The position numbers were made by a program, and so were the translations under genes. From Rallus limicola (taxonomy: Eukaryota; Chordata; Aves; Gruiformes; Rallidae): a DNA stretch of 64,000 bases. The notes beneath the pieces were generated by a model. The model saw only the letters and a program-made list of their open reading frames with translations, made no database searches and had not been told where the DNA came from. Each line of letters opens with the position of its first letter. Position 1 is the first letter of the stretch. Below are positions 1-11,346 of the stretch, in pieces. The DNA lies in NCBI GenBank assembly GCA_022605955.1, contig JAKCOZ010000007.1:17776001-17840000 (forward strand), in the 5' to 3' direction.

Positions 1-1253
1 AGTGTGTTCATATACCCCAGGCTGAACGCGTAATTTAGTTGGCCTGTTGTTTTGCGTTTTTTTTATTTCTCTCACATATATCTCTTTCACTTGCCTCTTA
101 GCATTATGGTTTTGTTCTTGGTTTTATATCAGTTTACAGCCTTAAGAGTTTGTACTCCAGTATAAGGTTCCCTATTTCCTGTTTAAGATGCCAAGGCTTT
201 GACAGTTAGTTTTATTCAGTGCATACACTGTTGCCCTGCCCCAAGTCGTCGTTGCTATTTACTAGGCTTTCCCAGCTGATTCCATGGTCAGTGATTTTTC
301 TAGTCTTGCTTATTTTAAGTTACTTATCTAAAAAAGTTAATCAGTTACTAATTTATTTCTGTTAATGACTTAGTCTTTGGAGCAGGCTATACTGGTAAGT
401 TACATCATTTTTTATCTTCGTACTGATAAAATGACAAGATAATGAAATACGATTAAGTTCTGCATTAGATTTTAAAAAACACCAAAGGTTTCCCACACAA
501 GCTGTCTTGAACACTCACTGCTTAATTCTCTTGCAAGTTCTAGTTAGCTTTCTCTGTGCCAAGTCTGCCTTAACAATGTTCAGGGCTTTTTTAGGTAGAC
601 TGAAAAAGTTTGTTTAATCACAGCTTTTCTGCAGCGTTACACCATGATGGAGTTTCTCATTTAGTGTCTTTTAGATCTAAGCTTGTGACTGTTGAGGAAC
701 TTGAATCTCATTCAGTGAGCTTGTCTCCTTTCTATACAACAGAAAATTCACTTGCAAGGACACTTTGACTTTATACCTTCTTGTTTTGATGTTTTCCTCC
801 CATTCCTTGCAATTCAGTTAATCATACCTATGGCATGTGGAAGAGCAATGAGCTGTTGGTTCATTTGGTTGGAACAAGTGGGAGGGGTAATGGGAAGTCT
901 TTCAAGAAAATGAGAAACAGATGGAATTGTGTGATATTTCTACCTGCAAGGAGCAATCACACCAACAAAGCCAAAGGTAAAAGCAAATTGAGGAAACGTT
1001 GTCCAGGTGTACTGTTGTTCACTGTGTGTTTGTATGTTGGTTTGCTGTGGAGCTACGTTTGTGTTGTGGGTTTGTTTGGGGTTTTTTCTACAATTCAAGG
1101 AGTCTGCTGATCTTAAAACCTACACTTCTAGCTCTGATGATTACAAAGAATAAAAAAGCTTTTTTGGTTGGGAGAAATCCAGTTTCTAATATTTCATCTT
1201 TTGATTTAAGTTTGGAAGGTACTTCTCAGTCCTTCCCTCCATCCATCCTCCTT

Positions 1254-1274
1254 CCCCCCCCTTCCCCCCCCCCC
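1254..1274 (+). repeat. Poly(C) tract
   Basis: Two C-runs of 7 and 11 bases are separated by CTT and lie just upstream of an AATAAA-containing A-rich stretch. This is simple low-complexity sequence, likely polymorphic in length and error-prone in assembly. Confidence 0.85.
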
Positions 1275-3059
1275 AATAAAAAAGCAGCCAATCAGGAAAA
1301 AAAAAATGTGTAATGCAGATATTTGAACAAATGAGTTGAAGATTGGGAGTGGAGAGGCTGGGCCTGTTCCTACCAGCCCATGAAGGAATGTGTGAAGGGA
1401 AGTGTCAGTCTGAGGTGCTGCTACCTGGGTGCCCCTGGGAAGTAATGCAGCTGACGCTTTGAAATGAGAGTGTGGAAAAAGATTTGAAGAGAACCGGGCA
1501 TCAGATGGAGTGAGCTGCTGTTCTTTATAACTGCTTCTCAGAAGTTAGGGTATCTCTGAGGCAGAGACTTCATGGAGACCCCAAGTGAGACCGTCCCTAC
1601 TGCATAGCAGAAACAAGGGAGAGAAATGCTTTGGATGTGGAATGGGAATTAATTAATGAAGCACTGGGATAATAGATAACAGAGCAGAATAGCTACTCAC
1701 TGTGCTGTGTATGTCTGTGTCATTCAGTGTGGTAAGATTTATTTAAATAAGCTAGCTTTTTTTATCTTAAATGCTGATATCAAAATACTGCTGGAGAAGG
1801 AGAAATTGTTGCTCACTTGGCAGTCAAAAGGTAATCCTGAATGTGGTATTTAAAACACCTCTCTGCAAACATCAGTATCTGCAAATATCTCCCGTTTCTG
1901 TTTTTAGAGAAACGGATCTTCAACTACAATGCAAAATGTAATGCAGTAATTCTTATATTTATACCTAGTCAACCATCAGCAGGCATTAACTTATCTATAT
2001 TTAATTGATAATGTAATAAGCCTATTGTAATAAATCAGATTTTTCTACAGGGCAGTTTAAGAACACGCAATGAGAGGGGCCGTTGCACTAGACTGTTCAG
2101 GAAGGGATATCCCTGGACTTGAAAACTTGTAATTAAGAACGACTGAGGAAATGGGGCCAATTGAGGGAAGAACATGCTGGCAGCAATTATGTCATTATGT
2201 CACTCTAATTTTCAGGGTTCTTTTCAGTTTTGTGTGGAGTGGGAAAACGGTTAACTAGAAAGCAGTAGCGATGGGATACATGGTAACTAGGGAAAGACAC
2301 TAAGGGTAGAGAAGTATTAGAGACTGGGGAAGGTTTAGTAGGGGAGGTGCAGGATGAACCAAAGAGAGGGTGTAGAAATGGATGCAGAGAGACCTTGAAA
2401 TAAACTGGTTAATAGTAACTGATGATTTTTCAGGCTTAATATTGATTGAACTGGGAGAAGGAAACCGTAGCACAGGTATTTCATCACGCAGGTAGAAGGG
2501 AAGAATTGAAGGCGTAGGCGAGTGGTTGCGGTTCTCTGGTGGGTGCAACGCTTTGCTCAAAGGTAAGAGCTGGACCATGAATCACTTCTGCCTGAGGAGG
2601 GAAGTCAAGAAGGAAACATCCATGTTGGTAATTAATGTACCCACTAATCTGCTAGGAAAGTTCAGAGAAGGATGAGCTCTGTGCAGCTTCTCAAAGACAA
2701 GAACAGAATTGCTGATTCTTAAGGGAAGGCTACACACTGGAGTGTGAAACTGCAGGAGAGATCTAAGATAGTTTTTGCCTTCCACTGTGACCCAGTTTGC
2801 ATCACTGGTAGTGAAAGTCACTGTTGGCTGATTTGGATCCACTTCTGTAGTTCTGGCAATATGTATGGGACACTGATATTGAGGCAATGTTCTTTTAATT
2901 AAAAGCCTTGCAGACAAATCTAGCCTGAAGTCCTTGGCCAATTATGTCACCCAACGCAGATCAAATTAGAATTCAACTGTAATGTAAACCCAAAAAACCT
3001 ACATGTGTAGGAGTATTCTACCCTACTAACTGAAGAAATGAACCAAAAATGTGGGATGT

Positions 3060-3085
3060 AAAAAAAAAAAAAAAAAAAAAAAAAA
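3060..3085 (+). repeat. Poly(A) tract
   Basis: An uninterrupted run of 26 A. No LINE or SINE body or target-site duplication is recognisable immediately upstream, so it is not clearly the tail of a retroposed copy. It is called only as a mononucleotide repeat. Confidence 0.85.
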
Positions 3086-4830
3086 GGACATTAAATTGCA
3101 CTCAGTTAATTTTTTCCCTGTTTCTTTCTAAATTGAAGTACTTGAACACTTTCATGTGCCTTACTATTCATAACATCATGCTCCAAAAGATACTGAAAAT
3201 AAATATGTGAAATGAGTAAATAAAACAATTTAATTTTATCTGCTGAACTAAGATCCAGAAAGTATGAAGTTCTAAGTTTTAACAAGATCAAGTAGATTGT
3301 TGGAAACTTACTTTGAAATTTCAACCCAGCCCTTTTTGCAGATATTTTACAGCCAAAAGCTTCCCACAAATTGCATCCTATAAGAATGGATATGCCAGTC
3401 AGGATAAGGATCTGGCTAATCCAATCTTGCCTTGGACCACAACCAGTGGTGAAACACTTGGCAGAACTGTGTACGTGCAAGGAAAGCATCAGCTGCCTCC
3501 AGTGTGCTATCCTAGCATCCAATAGCTCCACTTTCTAAATCAGGACCCTTTCTGGATTTTTATTTGAATGAATAAGTTCAGTTGCTTTATGATTTGTGAG
3601 CGGTATAAATAGCTCAGTGCAAGTAGATTAGTTTCAGAAAACCTTTGAAAGGAGGAAAATTCTATAGCAAAACATCACTTTTAAAAGAAAGTTAATATTC
3701 CTGCAAGTAGAAACATGACTCATTTGACAGCCAAGAACAAAAGAGTCCATTGAGAACTTTTTCACAAGGACTAAGTTAAGGATGGATTTTCTCTGCTATA
3801 AAAAAATCCTTTAAGCAAATATGAAAAATTATCTGGATGAAAAATGGAATGTTACTCTACAGGCAAAATGGCATTTACTTTGCAAGCTGAGATCTGCCAC
3901 ACGTGGCAGAAATGCAGTTGGCGAGTTTCAGTTACTGGGTGCGTCAAGAAGGACTGGCCACAGACTTCCTGTGCTCCTCTTTCCCTTGGAAAAATAATCT
4001 CTGAGCTCCAGCAGTTAGCTACCTTTGGAGAGAAGTTGGTTGAAGTTTCCATCTTTAAATGTGCTCAGTATTCCAGAGGAAGCATACTAAAGCAACCTAC
4101 AGGAGAACTAAATATAGGAGCTAGATGGGGGCAGGTGCTGCACTCCCACTGAATCAAGTGCTTCTTTCCTTGTACAGAGACAAAATGTGCTTGACGTTGG
4201 GTTAGCTGCTGGCTCGGGTTCCCTATTTCCTATTGATTTCTTCCCTCATGCTCGTGTTGGGGCCTGCAGGAATTAGCAGAGGAAAAAGCATTCCCAGGTG
4301 AAAATTGGATCCTTTGCTTTTGGTGGAAGTGTAATTGCTGGAGGAGGTACTTTCTGAAATAAAGAAATGGTGGGCTTAGGCTGTTCTCTGTGCAAGCACA
4401 CATCTTATTTGTCAATTTTATTACACGCCTCTGCTGCCTGTGTGCCACCTCCTCCTAGGGAGCAGTATCCACACAGTTCTGGGCCAGAGCTATGAACTTC
4501 ACTGCCGGGATTGCTGTCGCCTAGATTGACCAGCTCAGCAGCATCCCTGGCCAGCTGCAGGCCTGTGATTCACAGTTGGATTGCATCTGGGGAGATTGGA
4601 GCATCATCAGTTCAAGTGTGTAAGAGCCTCCCTCTACCGTGTGAGGAAACGAAGGCCTGCCTCAGCCTGTACCTGTGTGGGACAGCGGGAGTGGCTGCTG
4701 CATGGTGAAATGGAAAGCTTTGGTATCCACAGCTTTCTGCCTTAATTCACTGGTAACGGTTTTATAGAGAAGGGGAGGGGGTTGTGTTCTGTGAGGTTTT
4801 TTGGGGGTTGGGTTTTTTTTTTCCTGTTTT

Positions 4831-5400
4831 CATAGAATCACAGGATGGTTTGGGTTGAAAGGGTCCTTTAAAAATCATCTTGTCCAAACCCCCTGCAATG
4901 AACAGGGACATCTTCAACTAGATCAGGTTACTCAGAGTCCAGACCAGGCCGACCTTTAATGCCTAGGGATGGGACATCTACCACCTCTCTGGGTACCTCT
5001 CTTAGTTTAAAACCATTATTACTTGATCTGTTGCAACAGGATGTGTCCACAACCTTCCTCTAAACCTACTTTAAAATACTGGCAAGCTGCCAGAAGATCT
5101 CCCCTGAACCACCTCTTCTCCAGGCTGAACAAGCCCAACTCTCTGCCTGTCTTCATAGCAGAGGTATTCCAGCCCTTGGATCATCTTTGAGGCCCTTCTC
5201 TAAACTTGCTCCGACAGCTCAATTGTCCTTTTTTTTACTGGGGATCCCACAGCTGGACACAGTACTCCAGGTGGGATCTCACAGGAATGGAGCAGAGCAG
5301 CAGTATTGCCTCCCTTCACCTACTGATCAAGCTTCTTTTGATGTAGCCCAGAATCCAGTTAGTCTTCTGGTTTTGGTACGTCAGGCTTTCTGCTGAACAG
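4831..5400 (-). mobile_element. CR1 LINE, 3'-end fragment (reverse orientation)
   Basis: On the plus strand it begins with the reverse complement of the CR1 3' tail (catagaatcacaggatggtt, then 'gggttgaaagggtcc...aaatcatcttgtcc'). It continues through the typical CR1 untranslated and ORF2 C-terminal region, with landmarks 'ctcttctccaggctgaacaagccca' split over 5115-5140 and 'cccacagctggacacagtactccaggtgggatctcacag' around 5246-5285. The copy is 5'-truncated, as is usual for CR1, and all frames are broken. The far (5') boundary near 5400 is approximate. CR1 elements typically lack target-site duplications, and none was seen. Confidence 0.93.
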
Positions 5401-6107
5401 CCAACATAAAAGTCTTCACATCTTGGTTTCATGTCAGTCATGTGGGTGCTACTTAACCTAGGAGGCATTAGGGAACAAATCAATTGAGCATGCAAACCCT
5501 GTGAAGATAAGTTTCATGAATTTCTTTTGTCTCAGGATTTCTGACACTCAGTTGATCCCAAGTTAGGATAATTATTCCAACTCTGTAGGCAGAATTTGGA
5601 ATAGTTGCAAGACGCGATCTGGGAGGCTGAGTTCTCACTCATGTCTAAAAAAGTATGGAAGATGGGCTTGCTGTGTGCTTGTATTAACTAGTTGTATTCC
5701 TCTTCTACCCTACTTGCTTTCCAGCAGCAGATATGTTGAAAGGGCAGCTATAAATGGACCAAAATTTTCGGTTTTGCCTTTGTGATATCTGCAATTTTTG
5801 AATGAAAATTCCTCCTTCCATCCCTGCCAGTCAGGAAAAGTAAAACCAGCAAACCAGAAAGTCTGCAGCAGTTGGACTGAACTGGGAAAAACACGAATGT
5901 GACTTCTTAAAAACATGCATGTCAAAAATTTTATCTGGGGTCTTAAGTACATGTGGAGACCACTGTTATATTCACGTGTTTCATAGTACTGCCAGGTGCT
6001 TTATGAGGAAACTTTAACTTTTTGGACAATTGAAATGACTTTTTTTTACCCTGATGCCTGTATATAATATCTACCTGACATATTGCCGACTGAATATGAG
6101 CCAGCAG
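5401..6107. other. Spacer between two CR1 copies
   Basis: Unique sequence with no gene or repeat recognised. The first ~60 bases may be very decayed continuation of the reverse-oriented CR1 upstream, but I could not align them with confidence. Confidence 0.5.
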
Positions 6108-6695
6108 CGTGGCCAGGAAAGCCAACAGCATCCTGGCTTGTATCAAAAACAGTGTGGCCAGTAGGTCTGGGGAAGTGATTGTGCCCCTGTACTCAGCATT
6201 GGTGAGGCCACACTGGTTCTGGGCTCCTCACCATAAGAAGGACATTGAGGTCCTTGAGTGAGTCCAGAGAAGGGCAACCAGGCTGAGGAAGGGGCTGGAG
6301 GGCAAATTATATGAGGAGCGGCTGAGGGAGCTGGGGCTGTTTAGCCTGAAAAGAGAAGGCTGAGGGGAGACCTTATCACTGCCTAGAATTATCTAAAAGG
6401 AGTTTTTAGATAGGTGGGTGATGGTCACTTCAGCCAGGTGACAGGAGATAGGACAAGGGGAAATGGCACAAAGCTGCACCAGGACAGGGTCAGATTAGAT
6501 GTTAGGAAAAAAATTTTCACTGAAAGAGTTGTTGGGGCCTAGAACAGGCTGCCCAGGGAGGGGGTTGAATCACCTTCCCTGAATGCGTTTGAAAAAAGTA
6601 TAGATCGGATACTTGGGGATATGGTTTAGAATAGGATGGGAACGGTTGGACTTGATGATCTGAAAGGTCTTTTCCAACCTTGTGATTTTGTGATA
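6108..6695 (+). mobile_element. CR1 LINE, 3'-end fragment (forward orientation)
   Basis: It starts within the end of ORF2 ('ccaacagcatcctggcttgtatc', then 'ggtgaggccacactggttctgggc' and 'ccagagaagggcaaccaggctgagg') and runs to the 3' tail 'ggttggacttgatgatctgaaagg...tccaacc' with a degenerate terminal 'ttgtgattttgtga'. It is 5'-truncated and has no intact frame. It lies 0.7 kb from a CR1 copy in the opposite orientation, so the two could form an inverted pair. Confidence 0.94.
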
Positions 6696-9600
6696 TTGCT
6701 GATGAAGTTGTTTGTACTTGCAACCTAGGAAAATAAAACCAAACTTAAATTCATTTGATATAGTCTTTAATAGTGGAAAACCATGATTGGTAACTGCAGG
6801 CATTTGGGAGGTTTCAAATATGGAGCTATCTTAACATTATTCGGGCATCTGCCTCTTGAAATGTTTCAAAAGCTCTTTCTGATTCCGGTTGGATCAGGAT
6901 GGTCCATCTCCAAGCTAAATCTGGGAAGTTAGAAGCATTAGCTCCACTTGGGTGGGTAGAAGTTAGTGTGTGAACCTAGCCTAGTGAAACTAGAGAACAA
7001 AGCCACTTCATGTTAAAAGGTAGCTAATAACAAATTAGAGTGTTTGTATAGCTTAGCAAAGAGCAATAAATTAGGGGGGACTGTATAGCTTTACAAAGAA
7101 TAAACTAGACTTGCTTCCTGTAGGTGAATTAGCCTACCAAAGGGATAAAATGTATGGGAAAAGTAAAAAGAAAGCAGAAGTGGAAACGTAGAGGATAGCT
7201 CTTCTCTGCCAAGGATATGGGAAGAATGGAAATGTGACAGTTTTTAGTGTTTTTTTCCTGAGAAAGCTGAGGCAAAATTAGGCTGTAGCTGTTAGTGCTA
7301 CCTTAGCAGTTTGGGGAGAGAGAGAGAAAGGCTGTCTTCCACCAGTTTAAATAACATACCAAATGAAAAGTGGGGTAAGCACAGCATGCAACATCCAGTG
7401 ATCTCAATTTCACCGTCAAATGGTCGAGGTGACCGCTGGCTATTTAGTGTGCACATCTAGCTATGCTTTAGGCAGAGCACTGCAAATGCACCAAGAAGTC
7501 TGATGTGGGTTACTGTCAGAGAAGGGTTACTGTCCTGAGCATGACAGAAGCTGCTTAATTTAGAATGATGAGGCCATCAAACATTGCAGTGTGCGAGGGG
7601 TAAATATAGCTCCCGGTTTGGGAGGTATCGGGTTTGGAGGGGAAGGAAGGAGGAAGCAATCAGGGCAATTTCTGTGACTAGTATGGAAATATTCGCCGCA
7701 GTCATTCCATTAACTCCAGGCACCAGCTATACTTTAGGGCAGCATTAGGAGAATGTGTCGCTCGGCAGTGGATGGCCGAGGTAGACGGAGCACTGCTGGA
7801 GGGGGAAGTGCTGTGCTGGGCGAGCGGGTCACTCCTCGGCTGCCTCCCTCCATGTCATGTGCATGGGGAGGTGGTTTCCACAACCTGTCCAGAAAATAAA
7901 ATCCTCAAGTGTTTTGTTTTCCTCCTAAACTTGTGTGTTTCGACTGAGTGCTGCAGCAGGCCACTGGTTCTCATTACCCTCCCTTTTTGTACATTCCTGG
8001 GAATAAATGGCATCACCGGGTGTTCTTCATTCTTTTAAGTGTCAAAGGGCAGATCTTGAGGTCCAGTTCTGGTGCTTTCTAGGGACCCACTGACTTGGTG
8101 TCTTGGAGTTATGTCCCCAGTGGAGTGCTTGATGCTGAGAGGCTGACAAGTCCTTGCCACCTGTTTGGCAAGACAACCTGGTATTGATGCTTCGCTACTC
8201 ACCTGTGTTAGGTAACCTCAGTTGCTTCCATCATCTGTCTCCTGGGGCTGGCAAAGAATGAAGCAAAATGCTTGCCAGAGGCAGTATAGCTCTCCAGCTT
8301 GTTTAATTGGTTGTGGAGTATTTTTTGTTTTAGGAGAAACGTGTGATATCTGTAGGACAGTTCCCAAAAACCTTTGAAATTTTTATTTCTTTTTTGATAC
8401 AGTTGGTTCATGCCAAGTGATCTGGTTTTGTTGGAGACAAGAATCTTGGTCTGCAGTTAAATCCGTCTCAACCTCCAAGCTGATGACAAAGATGATAAGC
8501 TATTCATAAACATTTTTTTTCCTCAATGCTATCCATAGCTGCTGTGCAAACAAAGGGGTGCTACTGTTCCAGACTTGCTAAGTAGGTATTGAACTGCACT
8601 TTGAGGAACCTACTCGACCGTTGGATGACGGTGTTCTTTGACTCTTCAAAGCTGGAACACTGTATGATGTGTGTAAATACCAGATATTCACTGACTGGGG
8701 CAGGGGAAAAGGAAAAAAAAGAAAAAAAACCTAGAAATGCAATGAAGCTTCCAAGACATGACAGCAGAGGGAGCCATTGAGATTTGGTTCCTTTGCTTCT
8801 CTTTTAAGGAGAGGAAAAAAAACCAAACCCAACAAAAACCCACTGGACTTTTTGTAGAGCACTTTTCCCCTTTCACATTTAAATGAATAGACAGATGATC
8901 ATTTCAGGGGGCATCTTAAATCCGTGTTAGACAAATACATCTTACACCAGTGTCACATGCAGTGTTGGGATGCATGAGATGTTTGGTAATATCAGCATTC
9001 TGGGCAGCTTTCTAAGATTCTGAGAGCATCGCTTTGGGGGGCAACCAGTTACATTAGCATGTCACACGCACACAATCTCTACTAGTATGCACAATACTGT
9101 TTATTAAAATCTGTGCTATAAATATGTGTTATTTTTAACCTGGATCTATTACTGGCCTAACTTTTTTTTATCTACTGATATTTCTTTCTACAGTTTTGTG
9201 TTTGCTTCAGTCTATACATTGCCATATGTTTGCACAGTGCCTGGAGCTGTGTGGGCTTTGCGAGAGTGTTAACAGAAGTTTCCCAAAGCAAGCTGCATGT
9301 GCACAAAATGTGTTTCCATGTTTTCAAAAAGCTTATTAACAGACAGACTACAGCAAATGGCTAGGAAGAAAAAGGCGTTTAAACTCTTATTGTCGACGAC
9401 TCTTCCTCTTACCTGCTAGAAGCCGCAACACAGTGCCAGCTCATAGCGCTACATGCTGTCTCCACAAACATATTGAGGCATGTGCTCCCTGAAACAAACG
9501 GTGCGGCATAAACTGTGGCGTGGGAGGAGGGAGCAGAGGTGGGAAGATGAAGTTAGCTGCCTAGAGCAGATCGATGTCAGCTGAGATTTTACTCCAGGCG

Positions 9601-11207
9601 TCTTAGTTCCTGTAAACGCGAGCCTGATGACAGTGTTGGCTTTAGAAGCAGTGTTTAGCATGCTTACTGCGTTTTGTTTGCACCGGGACTCTGCTATCAC
9701 ACAATGCCTATTCTCTGGTTTTGAATAGCAGTAATAAGTGTCATGCATACTCATGATGATTCCTGTTTTGTTACATCCTGAACGCACATTGATCTCAAAA
9801 AGCAGGTATTCATCAGTTGGCAGGTTACTTTCCTGTGAAGACATCTAAGATGCAATGCTGGCTCCGTGTTTAAACACTACTTGTGTCTTTGTGAGGGAAG
9901 ACTTTCACTGCATACTTCTCTAACTGTCCCGGATTCACAGTTGCTTTGTTGTACTTTCTAGAGCTACTGAATCTTTGTTGACAAACCTGGATGCAGGAAC
10001 GGACTTCAACAAACTTAAACTCCTTTTTTTCTTTTTTTTTTTTTTTCTTTTTTTAAACATTTGCCTGTGTGAGCAGGCTGCAGGCACATCTGTCTTGTTA
10101 TCAAAGGGCACCGGAGGACGTTTGGATACAAAGTGTGGAAATTTCAGTGTCCCTTAAAGGATGGTTCATAGTCGTGGTTCTGGTGCACAGAAATCTGTCA
10201 GATCTTTGAAACCAACCCAGGGTTCAGTGAAAATTATTAAATACTTCCTTAATAATAAAAGATAGAACTGAAGCTTAGCTAGGACTTGGTAGAAAAAGAT
10301 TTAACTGAAGATAAAAACACACTTGGGACCAACACCTGTGTTCTGAGTGTAGAAAGTTTCATATACATGCATAGAAAAATGAGAGTCCAGAGTTTAAATG
10401 GATATGGAAGTGAGATCCATAGACAAAAAATGTATTATCACCTAAATAGAAAAAAAAGGAGAAACACACTCTTTGCAAGCAGCCCTTTGATCTATATTAA
10501 AAACAGTTCTTAAAGTTCCTCAAGAGTTGGAATTAGTGGGGCACGGGTGAGGGGCACTTTAGATATGGGATATAAAATATTAAAAAGTGCTCTGCAACTA
10601 ATTTTTGGTTTCAGGTTAGTATTTCTGCTTCTCTACCACCTATAGAGTTAAATGTATTGTAAGGAGGGGCAGATTTGCTGGCCCTATCACTTCTGTGCAG
10701 TGGTCAACTCCCTGTATGTCAGCTCTGGCAGCAGACTTAAAGCATAGGAAGTTAGGAGGGAAACTACACTGCCAAAACGTTTATACATAATATGAGCTCC
10801 TTGGAGTGCATTGTATAACCAAATCCACTGCCTGCAACTCCCAGAACCATGGAAAGTCCCTGAGCAGTAGATGAGATGTGGTACGTGCTCCTTCAAGAGC
10901 AGAGGCAATGCATTTGTGTTGTCGTAATCCTTTTCTGTTTTCTGGTGTTTGAGCTTTCTTAGACTGTCCCTGTACCTGGGTTACACCTATGACCCTGACT
11001 ATGGTGAAGTGTTGCATTTGCATCTGGAAGAGGGCGCATATTGGCAGTCAGGGTCCTGCTTATGCCAGTTTCTGAACCACAGCAAACCTGTCGCTAGCAG
11101 GGATAAGATTAACTTGTCTATTTGTTGCTAATTGAGATAAAAGGTCTGCAAGAAGATGGTAACCAAACATTTTAAAAAGGGGGTCTGCATCCTCTGTAGG
11201 CCTTGGA
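6696..11207. other. Unique non-coding sequence, no gene recognised
   Basis: No exon, RNA gene or classifiable transposon was recognised. It contains a T-rich tract (10021-10054). Around 9370-9620 there is a modest excess of CpG and few stops on the minus strand (131-codon frame 9449-9844, no recognisable domain). The sequence at 8759-8775 (GACAGCAGAGGGAGCCA) resembles a CTCF core but has two mismatches. Confidence 0.55.
10021..10054 (+). repeat. T-rich homopolymer tract
   Basis: A nearly pure T stretch of about 34 bases interrupted by three C. Simple sequence, with no associated retroposon body recognised on the minus strand. Confidence 0.8.
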
Positions 11208-11346
11208 TAGAGTTGTAGAATTATTTAAGTTAGAAAAGATCTTTAAGATCATCAAGCCCAACCATTAACCTAGCACTGCCAAGTCCACCACTAAGCCATG
11301 TCCCTAAGCACCCCAACTATATGTCTTTTCAGTACCTCCATTAATT
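11208..11346 (-). mobile_element. CR1 LINE, short 3'-end scrap (reverse orientation)
   Basis: The sequence 'gtagaattatttaagttagaaaagatctttaagatcatcaagcccaacc' followed by 'ccatgtccctaagcacc' is the reverse complement of a CR1 3' end. Only ~140 bp remain. It ends abruptly near 11346, where unique sequence resumes. Confidence 0.85.

Larger units (their letters stand above)
1..4830. other. Unique non-coding sequence, no gene recognised
   Basis: No recognisable exon, RNA gene or repeat family was found in this stretch. It holds a C-run (1254-1274) and a 26-base A-run (3060-3085). Two minus-strand open frames are present: 2582-2941 (119 codons) and 3106-3531 (141 codons). Neither shows a domain, signal peptide or Kozak context that I recognise, and I treat both as chance frames. 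Confidence 0.6.

Noticed and set aside
2582..2941. Minus-strand 119-codon frame, possible exon
   Set aside because: No recognisable domain, no clear splice sites, ordinary codon use. It is comparable to many chance frames in the window.
3060..3085. Poly(A) as the tail of a processed pseudogene
   Set aside because: No gene-like sequence upstream and no flanking direct repeats were found.
3106..3531. Minus-strand 141-codon frame
   Set aside because: Composition changes along the frame, with the C-terminal part AT-driven (rich in L, I, F, Y). No domain, and it overlaps an unrelated plus-strand frame.
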